From a virus, in the IMG/VR virus record IMGVR_UViG_3300005939_000045, positions 1 through 26,187 of that record: 26,187 nt of DNA. The stretch is one strand, 5' to 3'. Position numbers and translations under genes: made by a program. The notes under the pieces were generated by a model. It was given only the letters and a program-made list of their open reading frames with translations, was not told where the DNA came from and did not search any database. Shown in pieces: positions 24,311-26,187 of this stretch; within the stretch, counting starts at the first letter, position 1; every line of letters begins with the position of its first letter.

Positions 24311-26187
24311 CCTATTGGGAAAGGTGGAAACCCTGGCATGCCATAAGTTTGAGAACCTGATACAGTAAAATCTTTAGCAAGAAAAGTTAAATATGGGATA
24401 TTTAATAATCCAAGATTTTCATATGCAGGGAATGGATCTTTTTTAATTAAAGTCGGCATAGCAACTTTAATAACTGATAGATATTTTTTGTAATCAAAAG
24501 CTTCTCCTCCTTTAGTCATTAATTTTTCATTATCTAATCTAAACCTATTTGTTATTTTCTCTAAAGGAATTGGATTTATATTATCGTCAATTTCACTTGC
24601 GATATTTATAATAGGCTTTGGATTTTTCAATGTAATTCCAAAATTAGCTGTTTCAGGTTGTAAGGTTATCGGTAAAGGCGCTACTATTTTATCTGCTTTA
24701 TCTGCCAATACATCTAATTTATCAAATTGCTTCAAAATCAAATCTTCAGTTTGTTGAATCTTTGATATCCCAGCATCTTCAGACCCACTTCCAGTAGTAG
24801 TTCCTAATGTAGCTGCTTCGTATGCAATTTTATATTTTTTCTCCTCCGCCCATCTTTTTAATTTTATCTCTGTTCTTTGTTCTTTTAAGCTAACATTTGC
24901 TGTATTCCAATTAATTTGTTCTTGATCAAATTTCTTAGTCTTGGGAGGCTTTCCTAATCTGTGATTTTTAATAGCTGCTTCAGCTCCTTCAACTTCTATA
25001 TTCAACTCATTTACGTTTACTTTAATTTTATCAGCAAAATTTACTAAAGCATCTTTCTTAAAATCAGATAATTGTCCAGATATTTCCGTTTTAAGAGCAG
25101 AAATTTGATTTCTAATAAATGTAGCAGGATCAGCAATAGGCAAACTATAATTAGTAGAATAATTAACCATTAACACCATAGGAAATACCCATATTCCTGT
25201 AATTGTTAATCCTAACACTATAAATCCATAACTAGTGGTTATTGGTTTTATAGGAATGTAAACAGTTGGAAGTAATAATGGACCAGTTGGTAAAATAAAT
25301 CCAGTACTCCACGTTAACGGATTTAAACCAACTAATGTTGCAAATGAACAATATTTAAGCCAATATTTTATTGATCCTAAATCTGTTTCTGTGGATCCCC
25401 CTAAATTTGGATCTCTATCAGGTCCTTTACAACCAGTTTTATCAGAAATTAAATATGATCTATAATCTTCTCCTTCAATTTCAGTTATAGAATATCCAGT
25501 GAATAATGCTAAGCCTTCTAATCTTTGTTCTAACTCAGCAATTTCATCAGGGAGTGCATCAAATCTTTTCCATAAATTCCCAAAGAAATTAGAAATATAA
25601 TTACCTTCTTTTACAACTTGTTTTTTATTATCAGCTTCTTTTAAATCTTTATACTCTTCATTTTTAGTTTTAATGTCTAAATAAAATTCATAAAGATACA
25701 TCAACTTGGAAATTAATTCAGTTTTTTCATAATTTTCTAATTTATTAGGATTTTTTATATCTTCTAACCAATCTTTTACATCAGAAAGTTTTTTATCTTC
25801 TGCATAGATGTCTAATCCCTTTTGGAACCAATCACCTATAGTAATCCCTTTTTCTAGTTCTTTAATGTAATCATTTCCTTTTTCTTTTATATCTTCTGGT
25901 TTCCACCCATCTAACACATATCTTTGGTCTGTGAAAATATTTATTTGATCTCTATATTCTAAAGTTAAACCGCTTGGATCCTTTATTGAGTTCAATGCTG
26001 CAGTTAATTCAACAATATAATATTCAATCAACACATAATCTTCTTTTTTAGGATTAGCTACTTTAGCTCTAGTAGCATTATATTCTATACTTCTTAAATA
26101 TTTATTGACTATTTTTTCTTCTGTGTTAACTTCCTCTTGTATTATATGAAGAGATTCGTTCTCTGCATTTTTCTTTACATTATCTTC
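24307..26187 (-). CDS. Large protein of unknown function, 5' end beyond the window
   Basis: At least 626 residues are visible. The frame has a GTG at 26034-26032, but it stays open from there to the right edge (…EEKIVNKYLRSIEYNATRAK precedes it), so the true start lies outside. The N-terminal visible half is highly charged and helical (KDLKEADNKKQVVKEG, LPDEIAELEQRLEG). It is followed by a hydrophobic, Pro-rich centre (LLLPTVYIPIKPITTSYGFI, then VLGLTITGIWVFPMVLMVNY), which may be a membrane-inserting or buried segment. Then come a coiled-coil region (FIRNQISALKTEISGQLSDF, EAAIKNHRLGKPPKTKKFD) and a C-terminus ending GSQTYGMPGFPPFPIG. Such a mix suggests a virion protein, perhaps tail-associated or involved in DNA delivery. 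No family recognised. Opposite orientation to the baseplate operon. Confidence 0.55.
   Translation of the reverse strand, partial: EDNVKKNAENESLHIIQEEVNTEEKIVNKYLRSIEYNATRAKVANPKKEDYVLIEYYIVELTAALNSIKDPSGLTLEYRDQINIFTDQRYVLDGWKPEDIKEKGNDYIKELEKGITIGDWFQKGLDIYAEDKKLSDVKDWLEDIKNPNKLENYEKTELISKLMYLYEFYLDIKTKNEEYKDLKEADNKKQVVKEGNYISNFFGNLWKRFDALPDEIAELEQRLEGLALFTGYSITEIEGEDYRSYLISDKTGCKGPDRDPNLGGSTETDLGSIKYWLKYCSFATLVGLNPLTWSTGFILPTGPLLLPTVYIPIKPITTSYGFIVLGLTITGIWVFPMVLMVNYSTNYSLPIADPATFIRNQISALKTEISGQLSDFKKDALVNFADKIKVNVNELNIEVEGAEAAIKNHRLGKPPKTKKFDQEQINWNTANVSLKEQRTEIKLKRWAEEKKYKIAYEAATLGTTTGSGSEDAGISKIQQTEDLILKQFDKLDVLADKADKIVAPLPITLQPETANFGITLKNPKPIINIASEIDDNINPIPLEKITNRFRLDNEKLMTKGGEAFDYKKYLSVIKVAMPTLIKKDPFPAYENLGLLNIPYLTFLAKDFTVSGSQTYGMPGFPPFPIG

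Noticed and set aside
24307-26034. The GTG at 26034 as the start of the large minus-strand gene
   Set aside because: The frame remains open without a stop from 26034 to the window edge and reads as ordinary charged protein, so the gene is truncated by the window.
1-26187. Recoding of TAG (alternative genetic code)
   Set aside because: No called gene ends in TAG, but genes are intact under the standard code, and with about 20 stops in AT-rich DNA the absence of TAG is not informative.

Overview
The window looks like part of the late, virion-structural region of a large tailed phage with a contractile, T4-type tail. It carries recognisable baseplate genes (a gp25 family protein, a gp6/baseplate-J family protein, and a gp7/tail-protein-I type protein), a fibre cluster ending in an S74-type intramolecular chaperone, and a GIY-YIG homing endonuclease lodged between two baseplate genes. 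The DNA is AT-rich. None of the start codons I inspected has a convincing Shine-Dalgarno sequence in front of it; the leaders are A/T-rich instead. That is the known habit of Bacteroidota, so a Bacteroidota (for example flavobacterial) host is my best inference. No host gene, tRNA, rRNA, CRISPR array or insertion sequence was seen.

Layout. (1) Positions 1-9293, minus strand: a fibre/adhesion operon read from a divergent promoter at about 9304-9320. In transcription order it holds a 599-aa fibre-like protein, an 846-aa repeat-containing fibre, a 382-aa PQQ-like beta-propeller, a 102-aa small protein, a 1094-aa fibre with S74 chaperone, and the start of another gene cut by the left edge. (2) 9294-9431: divergent promoter region with a dyad. 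(3) 9432-10664, plus: a phage-encoded protein with three S1 RNA-binding domains, followed by a strong terminator. (4) 10730-16914, plus: an operon between a promoter-like motif and a second terminator. It holds an amidoligase-like/pentapeptide-like protein, a SiaC-family (DUF1987) protein, a membrane protein, a possible neck protein, a protein with four degenerate copies of an unknown domain split by one in-frame TAA, and two small membrane proteins. (5) 16993-24310, plus: the baseplate operon gp25, homing endonuclease, gp6-like, small protein, gp7-like, small protein. (6) 24307-26187, minus: a large protein whose 5' end lies beyond the window. It meets the baseplate operon tail to tail, the two stop codons sharing one TTAA.

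How it fits together: gp25, gp6-like and gp7-like proteins would build the baseplate wedge. The minus-strand genes would supply the fibres and receptor-binding parts attached to it. A 17-base motif, AGATATATAAAATAAAA, and close variants stand in front of the main transcription units and directly after both terminators; I infer it is the phage late promoter. The least expected genes are the S1-domain protein (translation), the SiaC-like protein (a family known for phosphorylation-controlled signalling to c-di-GMP synthesis), the beta-propeller within the fibre cluster, and the unknown four-repeat protein with its in-frame stop.
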